A stretch of 64,000 nucleotides of DNA from Amorphophallus konjac (GCA_022559845.1 CM040125.1:287542200-287606199); one strand, 5' to 3'; shown: positions 24,024-36,848, counted from the stretch's first letter. Notes: generated by a model from the letters alone, not told the origin. Numbers and translations are program-made.

Positions 24024-25997
24024 GGTCCACAAGAACATCAACAAATGGCATGATATCATCATCCCATTTAGAATTCTCATGATATACTCTTTGCATATCA
24101 TAAGGGCCGGTATACCATATTTCTTTAGAGTGACATGGCATTCAATAGTGTAATGGGTTTTTAGGGTACAACCAGCTCAGTCGGCCTTGAGAGAATCCAA
24201 GGCTCGAGGAGTCTTACGGAGGTCTCTATGACTAACTCGCTAGTCCAAAGGAACGGAATGTCCAATGGAGAGCTTGTATGTCAATGTGAATTGAGGGTGA
24301 TCGATAAAACATCATGAAACGTGGGACTATACTCACGGAGTGGAGATATAGTGCTGATATACATATATATAGATATATTGAAACCATCGGTTATCAGAAA
24401 CAGGGTAAAAACATTTTTACAGGAAAATAACGACTTAAGTAAAGTCACTACTCAAGTAATTAACGCCTTCAGTAAGGGCGCTTATCTATTTTACATTTTT
24501 GCAAATTTTCAATATTTTCGTATTTTACCAAAAACGCGCCCTTGTAAGGGGCGTTTAATTAAAAGTTGACGACGTATGCAATGGTCGTTCATTCTTTACC
24601 TCTATTTTTGCAGAATATATATTTTCTGTAATTTATCAGAAACACGCCCTGGACAGGGGCGTTACTTTTCAATTCACGCCCTGAACAGGGGCGTTAGTCA
24701 AGTGAGAGACGACCTATACAGGGTCGTGTATTTCAAGAATTTATAATTTTTCAAGCATTGAAATTTCCAGAAAATGAGATATAGTCATGATAGGATAATA
24801 TCAGGATGCACTGATTTAGAATCATGTTTAAGTGAATATTGGACTAATTAACATGGGTAATTATCAGATAATTAAATTGATATCTGTGTACAGGGCGTCA
24901 AATCTTTTGAATTGACGACCTTGTCAGGGTCGTTTATTTAAATAGCGCCCTAGTCTGGGTCGCGTATAAAATTAGCGCCCTTGGAAAGGGCGTTTCTTTC
25001 CAACAATAGAACTTTTAAAACTCGTGAAAACTATATGCATGAACTAATATATATGGTTTAATATAGTTATTATGGTGATTTGGGTTACAGTGCTTGAGAA
25101 AACCTACCTTGATGATGATAAACTGACGGATGAACAGATGTAGGTTCTGAACGATACTCTGTTTTATAAACAGAGTCTTTTTGAAGCTTTCGATCCTAAT
25201 AGCAGTAGCAAGGGTAGTAATAGGTTGCAGATGAAGAACCCTCAATTCTTCAGTAGGTTATGATGACCCCTACAGAAAAATAAGATGAAGAAATATTAGT
25301 TTTTCTTCATAATACTTACTGAAGGTAGAGGAAAGAAGAACTTACCCTTTCGTTCTTCACAACGTGAATCTTCTTAACCTGTAAGAAGAGAGGAAGACGA
25401 AGAACCTTTTAATGTTCTTCATACCATCGTAAACAAAAAAGAAGAAGAAAGAACCTTGGTTCTTCACCTACCGTAGAATAGTCCGAATGCCAAATAGCGT
25501 TCTCGGTTCAAGAAGTAGGTTATTTATAGGATTTAGGTGAACCTAATAGAGTTAGTGTTCGATTGGAAGTAACACTTCCATGATAGAGTTATTACTACAT
25601 TCGAACTCTTTCTCATAGTTATCATCTTACCCTGGATAGACTCCTGGGTCGAACGAAACTCAAACTGAATTAGCGACCTAGGTCAGGGCGTCGAATTTAA
25701 ATTGACGCCTTGTCAAGCGACGTTTCTTGTTGAAACACATCCATGCAAGGGACGTTACGCTAACTTGCCCTTTTTATTTATTTTGTTCGTTTGAAATTTG
25801 ATGCCTTGATGTGTGGGCGTCCTTTCTTCAAAACACGCCTTAGGTAAGGGCGTTTTATTGTAAAGTAGCGCCTATATCTAAGGCGTTATTTTCATCAGGG
25901 TTTAATTATTTTTATTCCAAGCTCTTTCGTTTATTTACTAAATCTTTTAATCTATTTTGATTTATCTATTCCTTTTAAATTTATCAGGGTTGCTACA
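24024..25997 (-). repeat. 3' LTR of element C, second piece
   Basis: Continues from 13229 after element D and ends in GTTGCTACA at 25997 next to the PPT. It contains many ACGCCC...GGGCGT inverted repeats (about 24427-24985 and 25670-25890). No gene is supported here. Confidence 0.9.
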
Positions 25998-26009
25998 CCC
26001 TCCCCCACT
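25998..26009 (-). promoter_or_regulatory. Polypurine tract of element C
   Basis: Minus strand AGTGGGGGAGGG directly next to the 3' LTR of C. Confidence 0.85.
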
Positions 26010-26077
26010 TAAAAAGAATTTGGTCCCCAAATTCCATATCATATATTTACATTTGGAGAGTGTAGAGTATGTACCTT

Positions 26078-29000
26078 CTAAAATAAATCTGAAAATTATT
26101 TCCTCATAGATTCCTCGGTCTCCCATGTAGCTTCATGTTCTGAATTCTTATTCCATTGTACTTTTAGCATGGGAATAACCTTATTCCTTAGGGTACGTAC
26201 TTCTCGATCTAAGATCTTCATAGGCTTCTGTTCATACGTGAAATCTTTCTGGATCACTAGGTCTCCATATTCAATAATATGTGATGGGTCATGTACATAC
26301 TTCTTCAACATAGATATGTGGAACACATCATGTACTTCGGACAGTTGAGGGGGCAATGCGATGCGATAAGCAACCTCGCCAACTCTTTCTAGTATCTCAA
26401 AAGGTCCGATAAATCATGGTGTAAGCTTGCCTTTAACACCAAATCTTCGTATTCCACGTCCAGGCGATATCTTGAGAAATACATGATCTCCAACTTGGAA
26501 TTCGAGATCTCTTCTTCTTGTGTCAGCATAAGCCTTTTGTCTAGACTGAGTAACTTGCAGTCTTTCTTTGATCAATTGTATCTTCTCGGTAGTGTCCCTC
26601 ACCATTTCTGGACCTAACAGTTGTTTCTCTCCAACTTCGTCCCAGCATAAGGGTGATCGACAACTCCTTCCGTATAAGGCTTCAAAAGATGCCAGTTGTA
26701 TACTTGCCTGGTAGCTATTATTGTATGCAAATTCGACCAGAGGCAAGTGATCATGCCAGTTTCCATCAAAATCAGTAATGCATGCTCTAAGCATATCTTC
26801 AACTACTTGATTTGTTCTCTCAGTCTGACCATCCGTTTGAGGATGAAAGGCTGTGCTAAAGTTAAGTCTCGTTCCCAACGAATGTTGTAGTCCTTTCCAA
26901 AAATGAGAAGTAAAACGGGGATCTTTGTCAGACACGATTGAAACAGGAATACCATGTAATCTGACTATTTCCTTGATGTATAGTGCAGCTAAGACATCAA
27001 CTGACCATCGACTCTTGATTGGCAAGAAATGCGCTGATTTAGTCAATCGATCAATGATAACCCATATTCTATCATGTCATCTTTTTGATTTAGATAAACC
27101 CATGATAAAATCCATACCAATATCCTCCCACTTCCATTTAGGGATATCTAGAGGATGTAGCTTTCCAGCAGGCTTTTGGTGTTCCGCCTTGACTTGTTGG
27201 CATGTGAGACAACGTGATACGTAGTCTGCTATTTCCCTTTTCATGTTGGGCCACCAAAAATTTCTTTTCACATCTTGGTACATCTTGGTAGATCCAGGAT
27301 GAATCGTATACCTTGACCTATGAGCTTCATCTAAGACCTTCTTCTTCAATTCTGGGCAGTCCGGTATACAAGTTCCATTCTTGAACATTAATCTTCCATC
27401 CGAAGCTAATTGGAAATCCGATTGTCCTTCTAATCTGCCCTTGATTTCTACTAATGTAGGATCATCATTCTGAAGTGCTTGTATTTCAGAAAATAAATCT
27501 GACTGTATGCTTACATGAGATAATGTGACACATCTAGGGTCCGTGTCCATGCTTATATTGAGTTCAGAGAATTGTTCCAGCAATTTCCATTCTTGAATCA
27601 GACAATTGGCTAACAGTGCTCTCGGCTTTCGACTAAGGGCATCTGCTACATGATTACCTTTTCCGGGATGATATTGTATATTGAAGTCGAAGTCCTTGAG
27701 ATATTCTAGCCATCGTCTTTGTCTTATGTTTAGTTCCTTCTGTGAAAAGAGATATTTGAGACTCTTGTGATCGGAGTATACAGTAAACTGTACTCCATAA
27801 AGATAATGTCTCCATATTTTGAGTGCAAATACTACCGCGGCCAATTCTAAGTCATGGACGGGGTAGTTCTCTTCATGCTTCTTTAATTGACGAGAAGAGT
27901 AGGCTATAACCTTCCCTTGTTGCATTAGAACACACCCGAGGCCAATGCCAGAAGCATCAGTGTATACCTCGAACTTTTCTCCTTCAATTGGCAATGCTAA
28001 CATAGGAGCTGTAGTAAGATGATCCTTGAGAGTTTGGAAGCTTCTCTCACATTCCTCATCCCATTCATAACGGATCTCCTTGCGGGTTAACCTCGTAAGT
28101 GGCACGGCGATTTTAGAGAAATCCTTGATGAATCGCCTGTAATAGCCGGCAAGACCTAAGAAACTTCGGATCTCGCTAGCATTGGTCGGTCTTTCCCAAT
28201 TCCTTACAGCTTCAACCTTTGATGGGTCTACAGACAAGCCATCCTTTGATATAACATGTCCGAGAAAAGTCACTTCTTCAAGCCAGAATTCACACTTGCT
28301 AAGTTTTGCATATAATTGGTTTGTCCTTAATATTTGTAATGAAATCCTCAAATGTTCCTCATGCTCTTCCTTGGTCTTGGAATAAATCAATATATCATCA
28401 ATAAAGACCACCACGAATTGATCTAAATAAGGCCTGAATATACTATTCATTAACTGCATAAAGGCAGCAGGGGCATTCGTTAGTCCGAAAGGCATAACAA
28501 CAAATTCATAATGGCCATACCTACTTCTGAATGCGGTTTTATGAATATCCTCGTCCTTGATTCTTAGTTGGTGATATCCGGACCTAAGATCAATTTTGGA
28601 AAAGTACATGGATCCTGAAATTTGATCAAACAATTCATCGATTCTCGGCAGTGGATACTTGTTCTTGATAGTGAGATGATTCAATTGTCGATAGTCGACG
28701 CATAACCTCATGGATTCGTCTTTCTTCTTTACAAATAATACAGGGGCTCCCCACAGGGAAGTACTTGGTCTAATGAATCCTTTCTTAATGAGTTCCATCA
28801 ATTGCTCCTTTAACTCCTTGAGTTCAGCAGGTGACATCCTATAAGGTGCCTTTGAAATCGGACCAGCACCAGGGACTAAGTCAATGGTGAAGGCCACTTC
28901 TCTTTGCGGGGGTAATCCCGGCAAATCTTCCGGAAACACGTCCGGAAATTCTTGCACTACTGGAATGTCTTCTAGCTTAATCTCCTTAGCTTCTTTAACT

Positions 29001-30430
29001 GTGACAAATGCGAGGAAAGATGCACATCCTTTCCTAATGAGCTTGCTAGCTCGGAGAGCTGAAATAATAGGGGATTTGCTCCGACTCTTGGGGCTAGTAA
29101 ATATTAGTTCTGGGAATTCCTTGAATGTAACCTTACTATTGCGGCAATCAACCATTGCCTGATACTTGGATAACCAATCTGCCCCTAGTATAACATCATA
29201 CTCTTTCAGATCTAAACATATGAGATCAATAGGGAGATTTCTACCCTGAACCAATACTTCGCAGTTTTGGTAATGATGTGTAATATCAGTCTCATCATCT
29301 AGAGGAGTAGACAAAACTAACTTTATCCATTCCGGTTCTAGGGGTAATGGGTCAGCAAACTTCTTAGAAACAATAGAATGCGATGCACCAGTATCAATTA
29401 AGACATATGCATTCCTGGAATAAACTTTCAATGTACCTTCCACTAAGCCGCCTCCTTCTACTTGCTCGGTCTCCTTGATTGCATGAAGACGAGCATTCTT
29501 GGTTACTGGGCGCTTCCCGTCAATGGCTTGATCGTTAAGTAATGGGCAATCGGGAATCCGATGCTCACGACTACCACAACGGAGACATGCTCCTAGTTTC
29601 CTCCAGCATTCTTCTGCTCTATGACTCGCTTTATCACAATGTTTGCACACTGTATTTGGAGAGGTAGTGGTGATAGAGAAGGGCTTGGTCTTCTTGAACT
29701 TTTGGTCTTGCGAGGGAATACCTCCATTGCTAGGCCTCTTCTTGAAGTTGGGTTTAAAGGAATCCAAACCTGTAACTTGTTCCTTCTTATCCTTACCACG
29801 AATCCTATCAGACAGTTCCGTGGCATCTTCTAATAGTTGAGCTCAGCGTACTATCTCCGAGTAGACTTGAATGTCCATCGGCGCCAGTTGAGTAATAGCT
29901 TGGGGCCTGAGCCCATTAAGAAACCTCCTAGCTTTCATTTTCTCGGTGCTAACTAGATGCTTAGCATATCGAGACAATCTAGAGAATTGGGCCTCATACT
30001 CGGCCACTGACAAAGATTGTTGCCTTAATGCAGCAAATTCTGCAGCCTTCTTTTTCTGAACTCGGTCCGAAAAATATTTTGCGATGAAGTGTTCAACGAA
30101 TTCCTCCCACGAAACCTGATCTTGATTTATAGTAGCCTCTATTGATTCCCACCAGCATCTAGCATCCCTTTCTAACTGAAAAGTAGCTAATAAGACCTTA
30201 TCTTGATCCGTGCATTGCATAACACGGAATATTCATTCTGTTTCCCTAATCCAGTGTTCAGCGTCATCTGGATCAGTAGAACCCGTGAACTTGGGTGGGT
30301 TCATGTTCTTGAAAGTCTGGTGTAGACTTCCTACTCGTTGTCCACCTCCTAGTGTTACTTGCTGCAATACTTGAGTCATGCCTTGCAGTGTACGCTGCAT
30401 GTTGCGCCATTGAGCACGTTCGGCAGCCAT
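26078..30430 (-). pseudogene. Gag-pol of element C, five in-frame stops
   Basis: One frame runs the whole length with no frameshift: all open segments are in phase with the ATG at 30430. It is broken by stops at 30233-30235 and 29843-29845 (both TGA where sister copies have CGA), 27077-27079 (TGA), 26414-26416 (TGA) and 26096-26098 (TAA). Readable domains are gag, two CCHC knuckles ([28 protein letters not shown]), protease (LIDTGASHS), RT ([11 protein letters not shown]), RNase H (VYTDASGIG), integrase ([25 protein letters not shown]) and the chromodomain region. Catalytic residues are kept, so loss is by point nonsense only. Protein differences from B and D suggest a slightly different subfamily. 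Confidence 0.92.
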
Positions 30431-30585
30431 TATCCTACAATTACAATAACTAGATTAATACGTGATTTGTATCTTAAAGACTATCATTCTATGTTAACTT
30501 TAACCCTTGGTTCTACCCAATCTCACTGGTTAAAGGGTTAAAACCTATCCTTGGACTTGGGTTTTCCTAGGAATTGAAAACCCTA

Positions 30586-30598
30586 GGCTATGATACCA
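30586..30598 (-). promoter_or_regulatory. Primer-binding site of element C
   Basis: Minus strand reads TGGTATCATAGCC, one change from the tRNA-Met match in B and D, seven bases from the LTR. Confidence 0.8.
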
Positions 30599-30605
30599 CA
30601 AAAAC

Positions 30606-33600
30606 TATCACGACCCGAGCGCGGAAGATACCCGGAGGTGCGCGACGAGTTTATATCAATCATGTCAATTATAGTAGTAGTGTATTCGACACCAAAACAG
30701 AGATGCGCAAAAGTAAAGATAACCCAATCCTTTATTTCATAATGGATAGACTATTACAAATCCAATACTCTATTCAAAAAAAGAAAAGTACATAGTTGGC
30801 TCAAGAAATAGGAAAAAGACTAGATGACACTTGGAGAAGTTCTATCACTTTCACTCTTGACCATTCCTATCCGATTGACTTCCCTCATCGTCGGAATTAC
30901 CTGAAAAGTAGGGAACACACGGAGTGAGCGAACGCTCAGTAGGAAATTATATCTCAAGCGCTAGCAAGGGGTTTAAATAATTATATTTTTCATGAATGTA
31001 CTATAGCTATGCATGCTCGCATAAAACGACAAGATAGAGAGAGAATTTATCAATAAGACGGCAAGATGAACTAGTCATGAGCTTTTAAGAAAAAGATAAC
31101 AAGATATTCAAGAAAGTACTCTTTAGCAAGTCATGTCAAGAACTTTGGCTATCATGTATCAAGCAAGCAAATAATTACCCTTTTCTCGGGTCACGCAATT
31201 CATGTCAAGTCAAGTACGAGTCAAGTACAAGATTTGTGTGGATTGTCCAATCAAGCTAGTCATGCACTCGGTATAATGCCAGATACCTTATCATTCAACT
31301 CCCATGGGCACAAGTACTTTCGGGTGCTCCTCCTAGGACCAGATCGGGCCCTATATGCGCAGGCATTTATCATGTATATTTTTGACATCCACTCTTGTAT
31401 ATATATATAGCCAATATGGAGTTTCAACAATTTAAGCTTGTAGACACGTAGGATAACTTTGAGAGAATGGAGTCCAAAAATGCGACATTGGACATAGATA
31501 GGCGATAACAACGGTATAATCACGATGAACGATGAAACTAGGTGGAATTAGGTTCCCTTAACTCGGGTACCATGACAACAAGTATGGACATTCTTTATAT
31601 AGAATTGAGGTCCACATGAACAGTACATCAAAGGTAAGATACCCTCATTCTTATTATAGAATTGAGGTCCACAAGAACATCAACAAATGACATGATATCA
31701 TCATCCCATTAAGAATTCTCATGATATACTCTTTGCATATCATAAGGGCCGGTATACCATGTTTCTTTAGAGTGACATGGCATTCAATAGTGTAATGGGT
31801 TTTTAGGGTACAACCAGCTCAGTCGGCCTTGAGGGAATCCAAGGCTCGAGGAGTCTTACGGAGGTCTCTATGACTAACTCGCTAGTCCAAAGGAATGGAA
31901 TGTCCAATGGAGAGCTTGTATGTCAATGAGAATTGAGTGTGATCGATAAAACATCATGAAACGTGGGACTATACTCACGGAGTGGAGATATAGTGCCGAT
32001 ATACATATATATAGATATATTGAAACCATCGGTTATCAGAAACAGGGTAAAAATATTTTTACAGGAAAATAACGACTTAAGTAAAGTCACTACTCAAGTA
32101 ATTAACGCCTTCAGTATGGGCGTTTATCTATTTTACATTTTTGCAAATTTTCAATATTTCCGTATTTTACCAAAAATGCGCCCTTGTAAGGGGCGTTTAA
32201 TTAAAAGTTGACGACGTATGCAATGGTCGTTCATTCTTTACCTCTATTTTTACAGAATATATATTTTCAGTAATTTATCAGAAACACGCCCTGGACAGGG
32301 GCGTTACTTTTCAATTCACGCCCTGAACAGGGGCGTTAGTCAAGTGAGAGATGACCTATACAGGGTCGTGTATTTCAAGAATTTACAATTTTTCAAGCAT
32401 TGAAATTTTCAAAAAATGAGATATAGTCATGATAGGATAATATCAGGATGCACTGATTTAGAATCATGTTTAAGTGAATATTGGACTAATTAACATGGGT
32501 AATTATCAGGTAATTAAATTGACGTCTGTGTACAGGGCGTCAAATCTTTTGAATTGACGACATTGTCAGGGTCGTTTATTTAAATAGCGCCCTAGTCTGG
32601 GTCGCGTATAAAATTAGCGCCCTTGGAAAGGGCGTTTCTTTCCAACAATAGAACTTTTAAAACTCGTGAAAACTATATGCATGAACTAATATATATGGTT
32701 TAATATAGTTATTATGGTGATTTGGGCTGCAGTGCTTGAGAAAACCTTCCTTGATGATGATAAACTGACGGATGAAGAGATGTAGGTTCTGAACGATACT
32801 CTGTTTTATAAACAGAGTCTTGTTGAAGCTTTCGATCCTAATAGCAGCAGCAAGGGTAGTAATAGGTTGCAGATGAAGAACCCTCAATTCTTCAGTAGGT
32901 TATGATGACCCCTACAGAAAAATAAGATGAAGAAACATTAGTTTTTCTTCATAATACTTACTGAAGGTAGAGGAAAGAAGAACTTACCTTTTCGTTCTTC
33001 ACAATGTGAATCTTCTTAACCTGTAAGAAGAGAAGAAGACGAAGAACCTTTTAATGTTCTTCATACCATCGTAAACAGAAAAGAAGAAGAAAGAACCTTG
33101 GTTCTTCACCTACCGTAGAATAGTCCGAACGCCAAATAGCGTTCTCGGTTCAAGCAGTAGGTTATTTATAGGATTTAGGTGAACCTAATAGAGTTAGTGT
33201 TCGATTGGAAGTAACACTTCCATGATAGAGTTATTACTACATTCGAACTCTTTCTCATAGTTATCATCTTACCCTGGATAGACTCCTGGGTCGAACGAAA
33301 CTCAAACTGAATTAGCGACCTAGGTCAGGGCGTCGAATTTAAATTGACGCCTTGTCAAGCGTCGTTTCTTGTTGAAACGCGTCCATGCAAGGGATGTTAC
33401 GCTAACTTGCCCTTTTTATTTATTTTGGTCGTTTGAAATTTGACGCCTTGATGTGTGGGCGTCCTTTCTTCAAAACACGCCTTAGGTAAGGGCATTTTAT
33501 TGTAAAGTAGCGCCTATATCTAAGGCGTTATTTTCATCAGGGTTTAATTATTTTTATTCCAAGCTCTTTCGTTTATTTACTAAATCTTTTAATCTATTTT

Positions 33601-33639
33601 GATTTATTTATTCCTTTTAAATTTATCAGGGTTGCTACA
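30606..33639 (-). repeat. 5' LTR of element C
   Basis: 3034 bp. The inner end reads TATCACGACCC instead of TGTCACGCCCC, so the terminal dinucleotide and one inner base have mutated. The outer end is GTTGCTACA at 33639, followed by TSD TCACC. Inverted-repeat units like those in B are abundant (about 32075-32640 and 33310-33530). No coding region is supported. Confidence 0.92.
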
Positions 33640-33677
33640 TCACCCATAGGAAAAACATGCATGTGTCTAGGCTTACC
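33640..33677 (+). other. 38-bp strip of element A between C and B
   Basis: It starts with the TCACC duplicate of C and ends with the TTACC duplicate of B. Without the duplicates it is 28-33 bp of internal element A sequence. It shows that C and B are two separate insertions rather than one rearranged element. Confidence 0.9.
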
Positions 33678-33792
33678 TGTAGCAACCCTAATAAATGAAT
33701 AATTGAAATAAATTAAAACATATATATATTACAGAAGTAATATATATAAAAAGGAATAGGGTTAATTGGACGAAATAAGACAAATTAAAAAT

Positions 33793-35219
33793 AACGCCTC
33801 TTATTAGGGCGTTAATTCAAAAAGAAACGCCTCTATAAAAGGCGTGAATAAAGAATCGACGCCCTGACAAAAGGCGTTAATTCAGTTCGTGAACCGATCG
33901 AACCCAGAACTTATCCAGGGTAAGTGATAAGCATTAGAAAGAGTTCAAACGTGGTAATGACTCTATCATAGAAGTATTACTTCCACACAATCACCAACCC
34001 TACTAGGACATCCAAAATCCTATAAAAACTCTCGTTCATTTAAACCCTAAACCTATTTGATTCGTTCGTCTGCAGAGGTACGTAAGAGGAGCATTCCTTC
34101 TTATTTTCCTTAAATCCCTACGTCTGTTACATGAAGAACTAACAGTTCTTCATCTTCTTCTGTTACAGGTTAAGAAGCCCCTACGTTTTGAAGAAGCATA
34201 GTTCTTCATCCGGGTAAAAATTATTTACCTTCGTATGATGTTCAGATCACAAAGAAACTGATACAGTTTCTTTATTTTCTTATAGGATAACTGCAGTTCT
34301 TCTTCTACAATCAAAGCCATCGTCTTCTTCCATCAACCAATAGCCGTGGTCTTCAGGAGCCTAACCGAGCATCATCCTCTGCTAGTCAAACCCCTCACGG
34401 TCATCTTCAAATCCATTATTAAGGTAGGTTTTCTCAAGATACTGTAGCCCAAATAAAATTAGTGAAAGATATTATATAAGCATGGCATGCATACGGTCTA
34501 TATACATATGGTTTCGGTGTGTTTTCTGAATTGTTTGAAAGAGACGCCCTGGAATAGGGCGCTATTTTAAAATAAACGACCATAACAGCGGTCGTCAATT
34601 TATTAAGAAACGTCCTGTACACAGGCGTTAATTTTACGAGATCATGACTTAAGCATGTTAAGAACGGATTATATATGAAACCTTGATTATTAATGCATGA
34701 TCCTGTCTCCAAATCTAATGTCCTGCAATTTCTTGTATTCACGGCCTGTACAAGGTCGTTTCCCACGTATTAACGCCTTATCATAGGGCGTGACTTTAAA
34801 AGTAACGCCCCTTACTAGGGCGTGTATATGTTAAAATCTTGAAATTCACGACTTGGACAAAGTCGTTTTCCCTATGTAAACGCCCCATCATAGGGCGTGA
34901 ATTAAAAATAAACGCCCTTTACTAGGGCGTGTATCTGTTAAAATCCTGAAACTCACATATTCTGTAAAATGGAATTAAAAAAGTAACGCCCCTTCAAAGG
35001 GCGCGTTTTTGATAAATTTCTGAGAATAATTATATCCTGTCGAATATGTAAATGATGAGACGCCTGCCCCTGCAGTCGTCCACTTTGAAGAAACGCCCCC
35101 AGGAAAGGCGTGTTTTTGATAAATTAATGAAATAAATGGAAATTCCGCAAATTGGCAATATATGTAAACGCCCTTCTGTTAGGCGTTAATTATTCAATAC
35201 ACGACTTGACCTAAGTCGT
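33793..35219. repeat. Seventeen phased inverted repeats in Tekay LTR
   Basis: Units of about 19-21 bp start at 33793, 33827, 33859, 34544, 34576, 34610, 34741, 34773, 34805, 34848, 34880, 34912, 34986, 35060, 35093, 35168 and 35201. Most spacings inside runs are 32-34 bp. Arms covary: ACGCCC/GGGCGT, ACGACC/GGTCGT, ACGACTT/AAGTCGT. Loops vary freely. The same pattern is seen in every LTR of B, C, D and E. Three units lie upstream of the TATA box and fourteen in the transcribed part. Confidence 0.85.
34021..34028 (+). promoter_or_regulatory. TATA box, first LTR of B
   Basis: TATAAAAA, 343 bp from the LTR start. It is conserved at the same offset in the second (41627) and third (49240) LTRs and, inverted, in D (15818-15825). 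Confidence 0.7.
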
Positions 35220-36541
35220 TATTTTACTGTAACCTGATTCTATTACCGATGGTTTCATATTATATATATATATATATATATATCGGCACTATTCTCCATT
35301 CCGTGAGTATAGTCCCACTTTTTACGTTGATTTATCGATCACACTCAACTCTCATTGACATACAAGCTCTCCATTGGACATTCCGTTCCTTTGGACTAGC
35401 GAGTTAGTCATAGAGACCTCCGTAAGACTCCTCGTAGCCTTGGATTCCCTCAAGGCCGACTGAGCTGGTTGTACCCTAAAAACCCATTACACCATTGATG
35501 CCATGTCACTCTAAAGAAACATGGTATACCGGCCCTTATGATTATACAAAGAGTATATCATAAGAAATTCTTAATGGGATGATGATATCATGCCATATCA
35601 TGTCGTTCTTGTAAACCTCAATTCTATGATAAGAATGAGGGTATCTTACTTTGATATACTGTTCATGTGGACCTCAATTCTATATAAAGAATGTCCATAC
35701 TGATTTGTCATGGTACCCAAGTTAAGGGAACCATATTCTACCTAGTTTTATCGATATCGTGATTATACCGTTATTATCGCCATTCTATGTCCTTTGTCAT
35801 ATTTTGGACTCTATTCTATCAAAGTTGTCATACGTGTCTACAAGCTTGATTATTGAAATTCTATGTTGGCTATAAACAAGAGTGGATGTCAAAACACATG
35901 ATAAATGCCTGCGCATATAGGGCCCGATCTGGTCCTGGGAGGAGCACCCGAAAGTACTTGTGCCCATGGGAGTTAAAATGATAAGGTATCTGGCATTATA
36001 CCGAGTACTTGACTTGCTTGATTGGACATTCCACACACATCTTGTACTTGAATCGTACTTGACTTTACATGAAATGCGTGGCCCGAAAGAGGGTAATTTA
36101 CTTGCTTGATACATGATAGCCAAAGTTCTTGACATGACTTGTTAAACGTGCTTGCTTGAATACCTTGAATATACTTGTATCTTGTTGGAAGTTCATGATT
36201 AAGTTCATCTTATTTCTTTGATATTACATTCTCTCTTTCTTGTCGTTTTATGCGAGCATGCATAGCTTTATTGCATTCATGAAAGATGTAATTACTTAAA
36301 CCCCTTGCTAGTACTTGAGATATAATTTCCTACTGAGCGTTCGCTCATTCCGTTTGTCCCTTTGTACTTTTCAGGTAAGTCCGACGACGATGGAAGTCAA
36401 TCGGATGGGAATTGTCAAGAGTGAAGAGATAGAGATTCTCCAAGTGTCATCTAGTCTTTTCTATAGTTTCTTGAGTCAAATATGTATTCTTTTCCTTTTT
36501 ATTAACAGAGTATTGGATTTGTAATAGTCTATCCATTATGA

Positions 36542-36547
36542 AATAAA
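36542..36547 (+). terminator. Poly(A) signal in LTR of B
   Basis: AATAAA 126 bp before the LTR end, conserved in the sister LTRs. It is the only well-placed polyadenylation signal noticed in the second half of the LTR. Confidence 0.45.
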
Positions 36548-36680
36548 GGATTGGGTTATCTTGCTATTTTGCGCATCTCTGTCTTTGTGTCGAATACACG
36601 ACCACTCTGATTGACATGATTGATATAGACACGTCGCGCATCTCCGGGTATCTTCCGCGCTCGGGGCGTGACAGTCTTTG

Positions 36681-36693
36681 TGGTATCAGAGCC
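36681..36693 (+). promoter_or_regulatory. Primer-binding site, first unit of B
   Basis: TGGTATCAGAGCC, seven bases (GTCTTTG) after the LTR; perfect match to the usual tRNA-Met PBS. The same seven-base offset is seen in C and D. Confidence 0.92.
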
Positions 36694-36848
36694 TAAGGTA
36701 TTCAATTCCTAGGAAACCCAAGTCCAAGGATAGGTTTCAAAACCTTTAACCAAGTGAGAGTGGGTAGAACCAAGGGTTAAATGATCAATGAGTCCTTTAT
36801 AAGATCATAGTGATATAATACTAACATAGCTATTGTAATTGTAGGATA

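Larger units (their letters stand above)
12170..33639 (-). mobile_element. Element C: Tekay-type Ty3/gypsy element, with D nested inside
   Basis: The ends are TGTCACGCCCC at 12170 and GTTGCTACA at 33631-33639. TCACC flanks both ends (12165-12169, 33640-33644). The left LTR (3' LTR on the minus strand) is split by element D. Without D and one ATTGA duplicate it measures 3034 bp, exactly the length of the right LTR (30606-33639). The internal part, 25998-30605, carries a PPT, a gag-pol frame with five stop codons and a PBS. The gag-pol reading order is minus, and the element sits in element A in the opposite orientation. Confidence 0.92.
33678..36673 (+). repeat. First LTR of element B
   Basis: Starts TGTAGCAACCC, ends GGGGCGTGACA. 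TATA box TATAAAAA is at 34021-34028 and AATAAA at 36542-36547. If both signals work, U3 is about 370 bp, R about 2.5 kb and U5 about 0.1 kb. Seventeen short inverted repeats lie between 33793 and 35219. A (TA)n run of 23 nt is at 35261-35283. Antisense ORFs at 34434-34766 and 35797-36135 recur in the other LTRs only because the LTRs are copies. Confidence 0.93.

Noticed and set aside
34434..34766. 110-residue antisense ORF repeated in the three B LTRs
   Set aside because: It overlaps the dyad array and has no protein-like conservation; a by-product of copied LTR sequence.
33793..35219. Possible CRISPR-like array (short repeats, ~32-bp spacing)
   Set aside because: The units are imperfect dyads with variable arms, spacers are too short and AT-rich, and they lie in plant LTRs. 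CRISPR arrays are prokaryotic.
35797..36135. 112-residue ORF in each B LTR, with longer versions in D and E (13707-14105, 62318-62716)
   Set aside because: It is antisense to the element, conserved only because LTRs are copies, broken in C, and low-complexity with no known domain.
36315..36524. Small ORF near the end of B LTRs
   Set aside because: Present only through LTR copying, no domain, no fixed start between copies.
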